64,000 nt of DNA from Sycobia sp. Sy_11 (taxonomy: Eukaryota; Arthropoda; Insecta; Hymenoptera; Epichrysomallidae), in NCBI GenBank assembly GCA_018907035.1, contig JACCIC010000052.1, positions 1,996,501 through 2,060,500 of the forward strand. The letters run 5' to 3'. Below, one piece after another: positions 23,000 to 34,846 of this stretch. The notes beneath the pieces were generated by a model, which saw only the letters and a list, made by a program, of their open reading frames with translations, was not told the origin of the DNA and made no database searches. The first letter of the stretch is position 1; the number at the start of each line of letters is the position of its first letter. The position numbers were made by a program, and so were the translations under genes.

Positions 23000-23600
23000 C
23001 AACAAGAATTTTGAATTATGTTAGGAGCGTGAATTATGTGAAACGTGTGTGAAATACTCACCCAGCCAAGAGAGAGAGGAGAGAGAGCGAAAGAAACAAA
23101 GCCATCGACGTAGCTGCGCAACCATGCGCGTGACGCCGAGTTGCAGTAGTGGCGCCGAGCAGCGACGGACGCGGCCGAGTTCACGCGCCGCACCGCGCCA
23201 CCAAGGAGAAAGTCGTACGCTAGAGCAACGACGCATCAGCGCCCAGCAGAGACCGCGCGCCAAGTCGCGTCGGCCCCGCACACCACGTGGCGCTGACCAT
23301 CGGGCGGCCCTATACACCGCACGGGTTGTGGAAAGTCCGTGCGCTGAGCCGCGTCGGCCTCGTACACCACGCGGCCGGCCACGCCGAAGCTTTCCGAGTA
23401 GGCCTTTTACACTGCTCGCGGAGAACGTGTAGAAAAGAGACAAGGCGCCTCAATCTCACCATTTTAAACTCAAACATTTTCCCAAAAATTTCCTACTCGA
23501 AAAATCCTTAAGAAAAAGGAGGTAAGAAAAATATCAAAAACATATAATAAAAATTATATTCCGGTATTTTAGACGGGACGCGCAGACGCATGAGTCTTTT
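23000..23600 (+). other. Gypsy leader, GC-rich, with repeated 23-base motif
   Basis: A conspicuously GC-rich stretch (23100-23410) continues the Gypsy element after the nested LINE. A motif of the form GCGTCGGCC, two variable bases, then GYACACCACG occurs at 23267 and 23351 and again beyond the pol region at 27872. The ORFs here are arginine-rich translations of GC-rich DNA and look non-coding. Confidence 0.6.
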
Positions 23601-23639
23601 CTCTACTCCTCCTTTCCCAAACACTGGTACAGTGTCCCG

Positions 23640-24640
23640 TACTCCTATCCGCAGCAACTCAACCCTTCCTCGCGAAAGCGGTAAATCCGCAACGCGGAAG
23701 AAAACATCATGGCAAGCATATTGAGCATATTGCAATCGTTGACGCGGATACACAGAATTTACGGCAACAGGTAGCTCAGTTAACGGAGCTAGTACACAGC
23801 CTGGTCCTGCAACACAAGCACGATGCTGCGGCTAACGACGTCCCGCAGATCAATGCCGACAATGAATCTGTCGCATCCATCGACCTTCCCGCGTATGAAA
23901 ATGAGCCCCAACACGGGGGCCGAGTTTGTTTCGCGCAGTTCACGCGAACAACCGCTGAAGGATGGTTCATTGTTTTCGAACGTCTCCTCGCAGCGCGCGG
24001 TATTACCACTGATATATCCATAGATTCGTGGCCCCTTGCCAAACACCTATCCGGTGAAACGATTAGAGCCAACCCGGCCATATTCCACGTACTACCGCCC
24101 GACGATATATACAACGGTTTAAAAATAAGCTTCTTTCACACAACACGGTAACGTTGAAAAAAAAGCTCGATAAAATTTTTCGAGAAACATAGCTAGGGAA
24201 TAGTAAACCCTCCGCGTACCTACAAGAACTCATTCGCAACGCCGGCACGCACATGCCACAAGAAACGATAGTCGCGGTATGGAGATCCGGCCTTCCGAAA
24301 TATATCTAATGTGCAATCATTGATGATGATGATGAACAAGCACCGCCACACGCGGACAAAGTCTTCGAAGTGTACCACGAAGACGAGCATACACACGTTT
24401 AGTCGCAGAATAAAAATGCCGTCTCACGCGAACTCGAACGGCTGAGAAGGGAGATCGGAGGCCTAAAAAGAGCAGGGTCTACCAGGTCAGCCCACCGCCA
24501 ACCGTATCGAGAGACGAAACCGACCGTGAGCCCTCCGCAAAGCACGCCGAGCAAGCCGCCGATTCATAGAAATGAAAACCCGTCGGATTCGGGTGCCAAT
24601 CGCACCAAAAACTCTTTCAAGTAAGAGTCTCGGAAAACCC
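23640..24640 (+). pseudogene. Gypsy gag remnant
   Basis: The readable frame around 23745-24140 gives a coiled-coil start (LRQQVAQLTELVHSLVLQH) followed by WFIVFERLLAARGITTDISI. The second part resembles the conserved W...A.F...GI..D region of Gypsy Gag proteins. Downstream the frame is broken by stops near 24150-24200, and the rest is charged and uncertain. No zinc knuckle was recognised. In the family, Gag forms the retrotransposon particle. Confidence 0.65.
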
Positions 24641-27600
24641 CGAAGTTGATCAACGGCTTTTGCCAGTCACACTTCGACTACAGAAAAGTCGCGAAATATT
24701 GCAACCCGCAATGCATCCATTACGCCAATTTTTCGGCAGCGAACACATCTACGGCTCCGGGAAATGCGTAAGACGCGACGCTCACGAGGCTGCGATCGCG
24801 TTAGTCTTTTCCAAACGGCTCATCGCCAAGGATCGAGACCGGGCTATCCTTTTTGATAGACACCGGCGCCGACGTGTCCGTTTTACCTTCCGCGCGTGTT
24901 GAACCCGATTCGCCCCAAGAGCCATTTACACTCTTTGCGGCGAACGGGTCAACGATTCGAACTTTCGGGACAAAAAAGTTATACGTTAACTTAGGCTTCC
25001 ACGAAACCTTACCGTGGAAATTTATCGTAGCTAATGTCCAGATTCCGATAATCGGGAGCGATTCCTTAGAGAAATACCACCTGATTCCGGATCTGAAACT
25101 ACGGAAGCTCACGCGAAAAGACACTGATGAGAGCGTTCGCTGTAACGCCAAAGTTACAAGCACTCCGTCAGTGCACACAATCAACCCCGCCTGCCCGTAC
25201 GCCGCCGTGCTACAGAAGTTTCCGCGCGTTCTCGGAACAGAACAGGATGAGGAACTGATAGATCGTGGTATTTATCACCACATATTAACAACGGGTCCTC
25301 TACTCAGCCAACGTGCGCGACGACTGAGTTCGGAGAAACTAGAGGCAGCGAAAGCTCAATTCGAAGAGCCCATGCAAAAAGGCATTATCCGTCCCTCTAA
25401 AAGCCCGTGGGCTTCTCCCATTCACATGGTAAAGAAGAAAAACGGTGAATGGAGAATTTGTGGCGACTATAGGAGACTTAACAGTGTTACTATCCCTGAT
25501 AAGTACCCCTTACCCCACTTCCAGGATTTTCCCACTCTTCTCAACTGGAAATCCGTGTTCTCAAAACTAGACTTACATAAAGCCTTCTATCAAATTCCCG
25601 TAGCGGTGGAGGATAGAGAGAAGACTGCGGTAATTACCCCCTTCGGCCTATTCGAGTTCGACGTCATGTCTTTCGGTTTCAGAAACGTGGCGCAAACGTT
25701 TCAACATTACATCGATAGCGCGCTAGGGAACCTGCGATGCGCCTTCGTATTGGTCGACGACATCTTGATCGCCTCGACCAACGAGGAGCAACACAAACGG
25801 GATCTAGAAACGGTTATGGCGCGCCTAGACAAGTTTCGACTGCGCCTTAACATTGACAAATGTAATCTCGGGCAGCCGGAGCTCGAATTCTTGGGTCCTG
25901 TCATAAACGTGAAAGGGTTCAAGCCGACACCTGAAAAGGTGGTAGCTGTTCGCGATTTCCCCAAGCCGAGGAACGCAACCGCATTGCGTCGTTTTCTCGG
26001 CATGGTAAATTTCTACCCTGCGTCCATCCCACACGCCGCGGAGATACAAGTACCGCTATTGCGGTATCTAAAAGGGGCCACGAAGAAAGAATAGCGCCCT
26101 ATAACATGGGACACGGCCAGTAATACCGCGTTCGAGCGTTGCAAGGAACAACTCGCCAACGTGCCGGAAACCATTTTCCCCTCACTCGACGCCGAGATCC
26201 GATTGGTTACCGACGCGTCCGAGATCGCCATGGGAGCCGCTCTCGAACAGAAGATCTGCGACCTATGGTAACCCCTTGCATTTTTCAGCAAGAAGTTCAA
26301 CTCCGCGCAGTCGAAATATAGTACCTACGACCGCTAACTCACCGCGATATACTACGCTGTTAAAAAATTCTACTACCTCGAAGGCCGATCCTTCGGCATA
26401 GTAACGAATCATAAACCCCTCGTATACACCCTCGCGCAATCGCAGGACAAAGCCCCTGCAATTCGCTGCAGACAGGTAACGTACCTTGGGCAGTTTAACT
26501 TGCGCATAACCTACCGGCCGGGCACAGAAAACCCCGTCGCGGACGCGCTCTCTTGCATCGATTGCTTTTGCATTTCCTCGATGCTGAACTGGCACGACAG
26601 CTGGAACGATTACGACTCAAAGGTCCGTCGCCGTCGCGCACACGCCAACGCGTTCAGGTTACCGACACTGTTCGATGCCAAGACCCTCGCACAGAGACAG
26701 GAGGACGATACTGAACTAAATCGCATACTTCGCGACAGATCACACCCCCTTAAACTCAAGCAAATAACTTTCAACGACTCGGACCATACACCGTTTTACT
26801 GCGATATAAAAGGCGACACAGTACGACCTTATATCCCGGGTGACACGAGAGAAGAGTTAATAGCTCTCTTTCATAATAACGCTCACCCGAGTGGCAAAGT
26901 AACCGATCGGTTACTGCGCCAGCACTACGTTTGGCCCTATATGTCCCGCGATATCGCGCGTTTTTGTAAAAATTGCATCGCGTGCCAAGCGGCAAAGAGG
27001 ACGAGGCTCAATTACCCGTCGCCGTCGCATTTTATCGCGCCGGACAGTAGGTTCGAGCACGTGCACCTTGACATTGTGGGCCCGTTGCCGAACTACGAAG
27101 GCTACACGCACTTGCTCACCATGGTAGACCGATTCACCAGGTGGCCAGAGGCTGTAGTCCTCCGGGAAATAACCGCCCGATCAGTGGCGTTCGCGTTGTA
27201 TAATACGTGGATCGCGAGATTCGGCGCGCCGATAAGAATAACTACCGATCAAGGTACGTAGTTCGAGGAGCAACTCTTTAAAGAGTTATTAGATTTCACG
27301 TGATGCGAACGTATTCGCACTTCCGCGTAGCATGCCGCGGCGAACGGTATAGTAGAGCGGTGGCACCGGGACCTAAAAGCGGCTTTTAGGTGTCACGGCG
27401 ACGGCCCCGAGTGGCCTCGCCTACTGCCCACCGTACTACTGGGCTTACGCTCTCGCATACGTACGAGCTTAGGACCCAGTCCCGCGGAATACCTGTACGA
27501 TACAACGCACCGTATCCCTGGCGCTTTTTACACCGACCAGGGTTACGAGCCCGACGACGGGATATTCCTCACCGAGCTAAAGGGATACATGAACTGCGTC

Positions 27601-27936
27601 AAGCCTGTGCCCGTACAGCACAACGACGCGAGCTTTGTTTTCAAAGAACTTCGCGACTGCTCCCACGTCTTTTTACAACGTGGAACAAAGATAAAACCCC
27701 TTCAGCGTCCGTACTCGGGACCGCATAAAGTCATCGATCGAAGCTGCGACGGTAAGGACTTTATAATCGACGTTGACGGAAACACGCGCACCGTATCCGC
27801 GGACCGCGTAAGCTCGCCTTCTTCATCGAAGAAGAAGATTACGCTGAATTCGGGGAGAGTAACAACGGGTCGCGTCGGCCATGTACACCACGCGATACCT
27901 CCTTTCAGAGGAGTTTCAACGACTTTCTTGCGCTGA
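24640..27936 (+). pseudogene. Gypsy pol: protease, RT, RNase H, integrase
   Basis: Protease: DTGADVSVLPS at about 24857. Reverse transcriptase: GIIRPSKSPWASPIHMVKKK, WRICGDYRRLN, KLDLHKAFYQIPV and the active-site box LVDDILIAS, all in an open frame (24853-26094). RNase H: LVTDASEIAMGAAL, with in-frame stops near 26092, 26268 and 26336. Integrase (26500-27936) has the HHCC zinc finger (HNNAHPSGKVTDRLLRQH, CKNCIACQ) and core Asp residues in HLDIVGPLP and TTDQGT. It then breaks with a TAG near 27259 and resumes in other frames. The order places it in the Ty3/Gypsy group. The copy is inactive. Confidence 0.92.
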
Positions 27937-28578
27937 ACCCTCAACCCCAACAGACAGACTCGCCCGTGAAGATGACGCGCTAACTATACGCGACGACTCT
28001 GACCACGAGGACGAGACACTTGGCTGAGTATATGGAAACGAGTTCCGGGACTGGTCGGACGATGATGAAACAATACCGCGTTGCGAACAATCCCGCGAGC
28101 TACCCTTCCTGGTCAAGACGTACCCGCCCGGAGCAGATCCTCCCGCGCGCTCGCCCGTTAAGACCAATACTGTGGCACCTAGGAGGAAACAGCATCGTCC
28201 GAATATTCTACGGTGGCGTAGGAGTCGCAGTTAGACTAACTTATAGATAGAGTAGGGACTACGTACCACATGGCACTAATTTTTTTGCGAAAAAATTCTG
28301 TTACAGGTACGTGAACCCCGAATTACGCCTGCAAGGCGAATCCATGAGGAACTCACTATCTGAAAGGGGTGGGAGCTTGCACAACTTCATGCTTAGCTTT
28401 AACCTAATCAACAAAAATAAACTAGAGCGCCTAGGGGCTGTAATCCGTGAAACACCCCAGGACAAAATTGTATTAGTGTATAAGAATCTAGGTTAAGCTC
28501 ATGTAAATAAAGATCCCTTAAATTTAAGATTTTTCCTTTTGTACATATATGCGTAAAAATCTCAATTGGGGGGGGGCA

Positions 28579-28912
28579 TGTGGGGATTGCATCCTCCACA
28601 TAACCATGCCACGAGCGCCATCACCACCGAAAGTGGGGGTAGTGGAGGCAGCGAAGCGGATCCGCGCTATAGTAGATTTAGTCTAGTCCTGTAGCTGCCA
28701 GAGAACACACGTAAGTTTTGTATGTATTTGCAATCAAGTCTTATATATATCAAAACGTAGACTCGTTTCTGTTCGGCATCCAAGTATCCAAAACGATCCT
28801 AGTTATTCTTAATTTAATACTCGCGTATGTTCGGGCGAGGATTAGCCGCTCAACGGAGTCAACCGGTGGAGGTGGCATTTATTAAAATACATAAATGGAC
28901 ACAAAGCGGACA
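28579..28912 (+). repeat. Gypsy 3' LTR
   Basis: It is the same length as the 5' LTR and preceded by a run of G residues (polypurine tract). It differs at scattered positions; its polyadenylation signal reads AATCAA instead of AATAAA. Confidence 0.92.
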
Positions 28913-28968
28913 CAATGAAGGAGAAACGGCGGGCGCGAGTATAAACTGTTATTAAGAGGAGGGGAAAT

Positions 28969-29051
28969 GTGGCAGGCAGGCACGATGCAGAAGAGGGGAA
29001 GTAGGAGAAGTAAAGGACCGAGCGAAAGAGAAAACAACTGCACATCTATAC

Positions 29052-29117
<66 letters not shown>

Positions 29118-29184
29118 AATGCGCGACTAATTCTTTTCTCTATTTCAGCAAGTTCGGACCGACTTCAACCGCGACCAAAATCCA

Positions 29185-29233
<49 letters not shown>

Positions 29234-29242
29234 ACCTTCTCT

Positions 29243-29288
<46 letters not shown>

Positions 29289-29403
29289 CGTGCGTGGAGA
29301 GAGAGGGAGAGAGAGATGAATGGATTTTAATGGTGGTTGGAATCGGTCCTAACTTGCTGAAATAGAGGAAAGATTAGTGCATGCATTTCTTATATATATA
29401 GAC

Positions 29404-29453
<50 letters not shown>

Positions 29454-29536
29454 GTATAGATGTGCAGTTGTTTTCTCTTTCGCTCGGTCCTTCACTTCCC
29501 CTACTTCCCCTCTTCTGCATCGTGCCTGCCTGCCAC
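28969..29536. repeat. Foldback element with microsatellite-filled arms
   Basis: The outer arms are inverted copies: GTGGCAGGCAGGCACGATGC at 28969 matches the complement ending at 29536. Reading inward, both arms carry a CTCGGTCCTTC-type segment, GACGTATAGATGTGCAGTTG, a (TA)n tract (29056-29112 and 29405-29450), the CAGCAAGTT segment and the GGTTG/AAAATCCATT segment. A (TC)n then (TG)n centre (29190-29285) forms the loop. Arms are about 240 bases with good pairing. No ORF exists. It starts 56 bases after the Gypsy 3' LTR. Confidence 0.88.
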
Positions 29537-29894
29537 CTTGCCCATCCCCTTGATTACAGTCTGATTAAGTTTATAGTTTACTTGTGTAAAAAATATCCAA
29601 TGTATAAAAATATATTGCCTAGATAATTTTACCTATAATAATATTAACATATATTAAATATCTGTAGGAAAAAATAATGAAGCTTCAAGGCTCGCCGAAA
29701 CAATGTCAGTGATGTGGCTGTATTGAGTTTAGTTCCAAGAAAGTTCCCCGCACTATTTTTCTGAATATTTATGATTTTTGTGGGACTAATTACGAATATC
29801 GTAACAGCTTTAGACGGAAATTGAATATTCATTCCTAAAACCATGCAAAGTCCATAAAGATCATGATAGTCCATAAAGAAAATTAAAAAATTAA

Positions 29895-30110
29895 AGAATT
29901 TCGACACCAGTTAACAACGCCGTCTCCCCCTTGATCACACGAGCTCGAAAACCAACATCTGAAATATCGCACAAACGGAATACCGACGATCCCCCCTTAT
30001 TATCTCTGTCCAAACATCTGGAGTTTGGCTTTTTGAGCCCGGAGTAGCGCCCTCTATGCAAGTCTAAAACTTGACACACGCTTCCCAGCTAGCAGCGCGG
30101 ATGACAGTGC
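29895..30110 (+). repeat. Dispersed repeat family R1, copy a
   Basis: It shares ATTTCGACACCAGTTAA, GCTCGAAAACCAACA, GAAATATCGCACAAACGGA and CCCCTTATTATCTC with 50915-51125, and in inverted form with 42070-42330. Copy sizes are about 200-260 bases. It is non-coding and probably a MITE-like family; ends were not resolved. Confidence 0.75.
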
Positions 30111-30295
30111 CGCTCCAGATTAGCGGTAGATTGCTGTTACGCGTGATACACACATGTTGCGTTTCTGAAATCTAAATACCGGTCACGCATTCAACAAATT
30201 AGAATCATGTGTGACTGTAGCAAACTGTGGAGCTAATGTGAACGTATAATGTTCATGATTATGGTAATATAATACCACGCAACCACGAATAGCTC

Positions 30296-32265
30296 GCGTG
30301 CATATACTGTGATTAATTTCTGTGCATTCACGTGTTTATATATTTAAATGTTATATTTACATTTTTTTAAATTATAAACATTCCATTAAATAATTGAATT
30401 GTACTTCTGTCGACTGCCCATATACAAATTAATAAATATTTTTTTATTGGTCTTACAGTCCAATCAATTCCATCCAAAAATAAAATAAAATAAAATAAAT
30501 AAAAATAACAAATAAAAATAATAATAAAACATAAGAAATAAAAATAAAAAATAATAAAAATAAAATAAAAAATAAAAATTAAAAATAAAAATTAAATTAA
30601 AAATTAAATTAAAATTATAATGACAGTCTGACTGTCATTATAATTTTAATTTAATTTTTAATTTAATTTTTATTTTTAATTTTTATTTTTTATTTTATTT
30701 TTATTATTTTTTATTTTTATTTCTTATTTTTTATTTTTTATTATTATTTTTATTTTTTATTTTTTATTATTATTTTTATTTTTTATTTTTATTTTATTTT
30801 TATTTTAATTTTATTTTATTTTTGGATGGAATTGATTGTACTGTAAGACCAATAAAAAAATATTTATTAATTCCATTAAATAAACAATTTAATTTTATTA
30901 AACACTTAATATAAATATACATTAAATACACATTAAATACATATTTTAAACTTAATTTAAACATAGATTAGAAGGTCTATAATAATTTTTATCTTCAGAA
31001 TAGTTTTTGAAACTTTTTTATCTTTCTGATAAATAGAATAAAGATTTATCATCACCTTCAGATATAACTCACTCCTATAAAAAATACATATTCATTGTTT
31101 CTTATAAATTCATGTAGTAAAATTACATTTGTAAAAATAATATATACCTAAATAACTTCTGCAATATCACTTATATACATTGAACTTAAGTTTTTACAAT
31201 TGTCATCATTCATCTGCATTTGTACGATTTCCACAAATTCCACTTTCACTCCAATATTTTAATTACGTTTCTCTTTAGCATTACGACTACCTCTTCTAGC
31301 ATTTTAAACCTCTTAATCTATTTTCTTTTGATGCTTACTCAATATCATAATCCTCTTCACTTGATGTAAGTGCATCTGAATGATTTCCAGCTAAATAAAC
31401 AAAATAAAGTTACTTTTTACAAAATAATTTGTAAAGTAGTTATTTAAAACAAATTTTGAACATTTTACTTGCTCGCTGATTAATTTTTATTACCTTTTGA
31501 CTAAATAAAGATATTAAAGTTGATATTAAACTGTAATATTTGTTTGAAATAATAATAAAAGAATTGAATATAGAAATAGTAGCATAAAAGAAATTCTTTT
31601 TAATTAATTCAGTTATTATAATTAAATATTATTTTTATCCAAGATATATTTCTCATAATTTTTATCAATATAATTAGATATATCTGTCATTGTATTAACA
31701 TCATTAAACTTTAAACCTGTTAGAGTTTTCTTTAATTGGATTTCAGCCATTTCATATTGATCTTTCACGCAGAATAAGGCATCTACATAAAATATTCACT
31801 TTTTGCACATCATTTCTGGTAGTTCATCATCTTTTGGTACCTAAAATAAGTAAAACATTTTGAGTTTAAATTTCATATATATTAAAAGAGATATAACTTG
31901 AAAATTTTCAGTGAATCTGAGTAACAAAAAAAGAAAACTAGTTTCTTTATCTGAAACTGCCTTTTAGTAAAGCATAATTTACTTCTATAGAATAAAAGAA
32001 AAACTTTTAAAATGATATAATTTATAAATATATACGCAATAAAAATAAAATTACTAATATTGCAAAAGTGCTTTAAGTGATAATAAATGTTATATAATTA
32101 TGTACTAATTAGATAGTTCAAATTGAAATTTATTTTGCACAAAAATCTAATAAATATTAGACTGTATATACCCGCACATTTACGTGTCCTGCAATAAACT
32201 ACTGGAAGTACATTAACGCCATGCGTGCATTTTTGCGTAGTTCTGATCTGGGTATTTTCTGCACC
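30296..32265 (-). pseudogene. ZAD zinc-finger gene remnant, copy 1 (split by palindrome)
   Basis: This segment is a duplicate of 61000-62890. On the minus strand, exon 2 starts at 31840 after a good acceptor. It reads a ZAD second half: DDELPEMMCKK, then TGA at 31798-31796, then IFYVDALFCVKDQYEMAEIQ. The TGA sits exactly where the last zinc-binding Cys of the C-x2-C pair belongs. A third exon-like piece (31391-31338) reads GNHSDALTSSEEDYDIE. The first ZAD exon, present in the other copy at 62627-62484, is absent here: sequence matching 62330 joins directly to sequence matching 62785. ZAD proteins are insect C2H2 transcription factors; no C2H2 fingers are visible, so this is a relic. Confidence 0.72.
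30398..30871. mobile_element. Palindromic insertion, GGTCTTACAGT family
   Basis: A nearly perfect inverted repeat of about 445 bases centred near 30630 on ACAGTCTGACTGT, filled with A/T runs. Outer arms are TTAATAAATATTTTT and GGTCTTACAG, the same ends as the element at 10521-10909. Comparison with the uninterrupted paralogue at about 61076 shows the insertion is flanked by a direct duplication of ATTCCATTAAATAA. A non-palindromic stretch of about 30 bases follows the left duplicate. There is no coding capacity. Confidence 0.82.
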
Positions 32266-33176
32266 TAACTTTTTGGTGTGACAAATATGTAATTCTTATG
32301 AAAAATTAAATTATAAATCCAAAGTTACTCTTTTCATTTTTTTCATTGGAAGATTATTTTCCAAGATAATATAGAATTTAAATAAAAACAATTAAATTTT
32401 TATGAAAAAGTAAATTTTAATCAAACTTCCCGCGGTCCTCACCTGTGCGCAATAGAATTTATTAAAAAATATTTATCTCAAGAAAGAACATTTAGATATT
32501 ATATCGCGAATATCTAAAAATTACCTAAAAAGATATAATGAGATTGGATGTTCTCTGGTTTTCTTTAACTCTCTCCAGTTCTCTTCGACTCTCATTCTTA
32601 TCTCCCACACAATCTTATAGCTGCTTATAGATGAACTTTGATGTACTGTTTACTTGGCGTTGTATTACAAAAGAGAAGCAAGAGAGCTCGGCGAGAGCCG
32701 AAAGAGACCTTTTGGAGAACTTGACTCTCAAACGGAGTAGCCCCTCATCTATAAATGTATAAATTTATGAATTGCATTTATTCGGTATTGTAAATGGCTT
32801 TCGATTTATAAGTGTGAAACGATGTTTGCACAAAAATTAGCAAAGACATAACAATTATCATCAGCAAAATATCTTTAGAAGTATTAAAAATAAGGAAATA
32901 ATATAAATATCACGTTTTGATATTTATTTATTACAATTTTATATTTTATTTATTACAATTATTGAAAACATAATGCATTCCATTAATAATTATTATTAAA
33001 TTAATAATAATATTAAATTATATTAAATCGTATAATATTGTATCAAGATGATATGGCAGTAGTATTAAATTAAAATTTTATAAAAGAAAAATAATCCCGA
33101 TAAAAAATTATTTATTCAATTTAATAAGATTTAATTTAAATACATAAATTTATTCTCCTTTGATTTATTTATTTAT
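32266..33176. other. Intergenic stretch, nothing recognised
   Basis: AT-rich DNA, with a GC-richer patch at about 32540-32760 that holds CTCTC/GAGAG-rich text but no ORF or repeat identified elsewhere in the window. Confidence 0.5.
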
Positions 33177-33528
33177 TGTTAGATTATTTTAGCCTTCTAT
33201 AAATAATAAAGCAAAAAAATACTTGAAACTAAATATTGGACCGTATCATAAAAGGATTTAAACATATGTGTCCACTGGATCTTATTACGATCTGCGTCTT
33301 TGTTGCCCTGCGTGGCAAATGATTTATGAGTTTATTGTTTAGATGCCTGATATTTTTCTATAGGTTTTAAGCTTCTCACAAGGGCTTGTAGAGTTTTTTT
33401 TATCGAGTACAGGAGTGAGTCTTGCGTTGTCCTTTCGTTTGAACAGACGTCTTTTCTTTCCTCGATTGAAATAAAGTTCATGTTAAAAGATTATTTCATG
33501 TATCTTTATTTTAACATTCCACCTACTA
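33177..33528 (+). repeat. Copia A 5' LTR, truncated
   Basis: It matches the 3' LTR until CCACCTACTAT and then breaks where the internal deletion begins. Confidence 0.85.
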
Positions 33529-33534
33529 TATTTA

Positions 33535-34846
33535 TGTATTTGCTATTAAAAATGATGAACATGAAAATCCATCTAAATATAAAGCGCGTCTTGTTACTCG
33601 TGGTTTCAATCAAAAATATTTAATTGATTATAATGAGACTTTTTCTCCCGTAGCAAGAATTACAATCTTTAGATTAATTATATCGTTTGCAAAGCAATAT
33701 AATTTGCTTATTCACCATATGAATGTAAAAACTGCATTTTTAAATGGTTCATTGCAGAAATAAATTTACATGAAAATTCTGAAGGAATTAAATACACAAC
33801 AAATCAAGTTTGTAAATGAAATAAAGCTATATATGGATTCAAACAAGCAGTTAGATGAATTTTAAATAAAGGAGAAATGTCTAAGAATAGATATGTTGTA
33901 CTCTACGTAGATGGCTTAGTAATCGTTACAGCCGATATTCACACAATGAATAATTTTAAAAATTATTTAATGAATACATTCAGAATGACAGATTTAAACA
34001 AAATTAAACTATTTCTTGGAATAAAAATTATAATATGATGTAATTACGATGTATGTAATGAAATAATGAAATAATGAAATAATGATGTACTTATTCTTAA
34101 TTAGAGTTCATATATAAAAACGATTTTAAATAAATTTAATATGAGTGATTGTAATGCTGTAAGCACAACACTCGAAAATAATATAAATTATATTGATTTA
34201 AATTCAGATAACAAATACGGCGGCCTTTTCAAAATCTTATCGGGTGCTTAATGTATTTAATGATTTGTAGGCATCCAGATTTGAGTACAGAAAAAAAATT
34301 TTCTAAGTAGATATTCAAATAAAAATAATACAGAACTATGGAAATGCCTAAAAAGAGTTTTAAGATATTTGAAAGGTTCGATGAATTGAAAATTAACTTA
34401 TACAAAAGGCAACAGTGAAAATATTTTAAGCGGTTATCTTAAATCTTATTCGGGTAGTCATGAAGGTACTAATAGAAAAAGTACTACAGGCTACTTGTTT
34501 AAGTTCTTTAAAAATGTACGATTTGCTGGAATACTAAAAGACAAGCATCTGTAGCAGCTTCTTCAACAGAGGCAGAATATATGGCTTTATTTGAAAGTGT
34601 TAAAGAAGCATTCTGGCTAAAATTCTAGCTAAATAACGGTTGTATAAGTATAGGGAATAACCCAAGTAATCATAAGCGATCAAAACTTATAGATATTAAA
34701 TATCATTTCTCGAGAGAGCAAATAGAGAAAAATATAATAATATTGAAACATATTTCCACAGGGGAGCAGATTTCTGATGCACTAACAAAATCATTGCCAA
34801 CTGTGAAATTCCTTGAACTCAGAAAAGGAATGAGCATGGAGGAATA
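33535..34846 (+). pseudogene. Copia RT-RNase H remnant
   Basis: Readable pieces are KYKARLVTRGFNQKYLI, RITIFRLIISFAKQYNLL, HHMNVKTAFLNGSLQK, the YVDG segment of RT near 33905, and the RNase H end (ISTGEQISDALTKSLPTVKF) near 34750-34830. They match the same domains in element B, but several in-frame stops and small deletions separate them. Copia-type pol is recognised by the TAFLNG and ADxLTK motifs. Confidence 0.85.

Larger units (their letters stand above)
18208..28912 (+). mobile_element. Ty3/Gypsy-type LTR retrotransposon with nested LINE
   Basis: Two LTRs of 334 bases (18208-18541 and 28579-28912) begin TGTGG and end GACA. The 4-base target duplication CAAT lies at 18204-18207 and 28913-28916, so both outer ends are preserved. 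The order inside is a GC-rich leader, gag remnants, protease, reverse transcriptase, RNase H and integrase, which is the Ty3/Gypsy order. I see no envelope gene. A purine-rich G run sits just before the 3' LTR at about 28568-28576. The coding frame has several stops. The leader is interrupted by a LINE in opposite orientation from about 18720. The LTRs differ at roughly 18-20 positions by eye, so the insertion is not very recent. Confidence 0.93.

Noticed and set aside
23021..23511. Arg/Ala/Pro-rich ORFs on both strands
   Set aside because: They arise from the GC-rich Gypsy leader, where stop codons are rare by chance; no motif or consistent frame was found.
27936..28578. Envelope gene in the Gypsy element
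   Set aside because: Only about 640 bases lie between pol and the 3' LTR; no signal peptide, transmembrane segment or env-like frame is visible.
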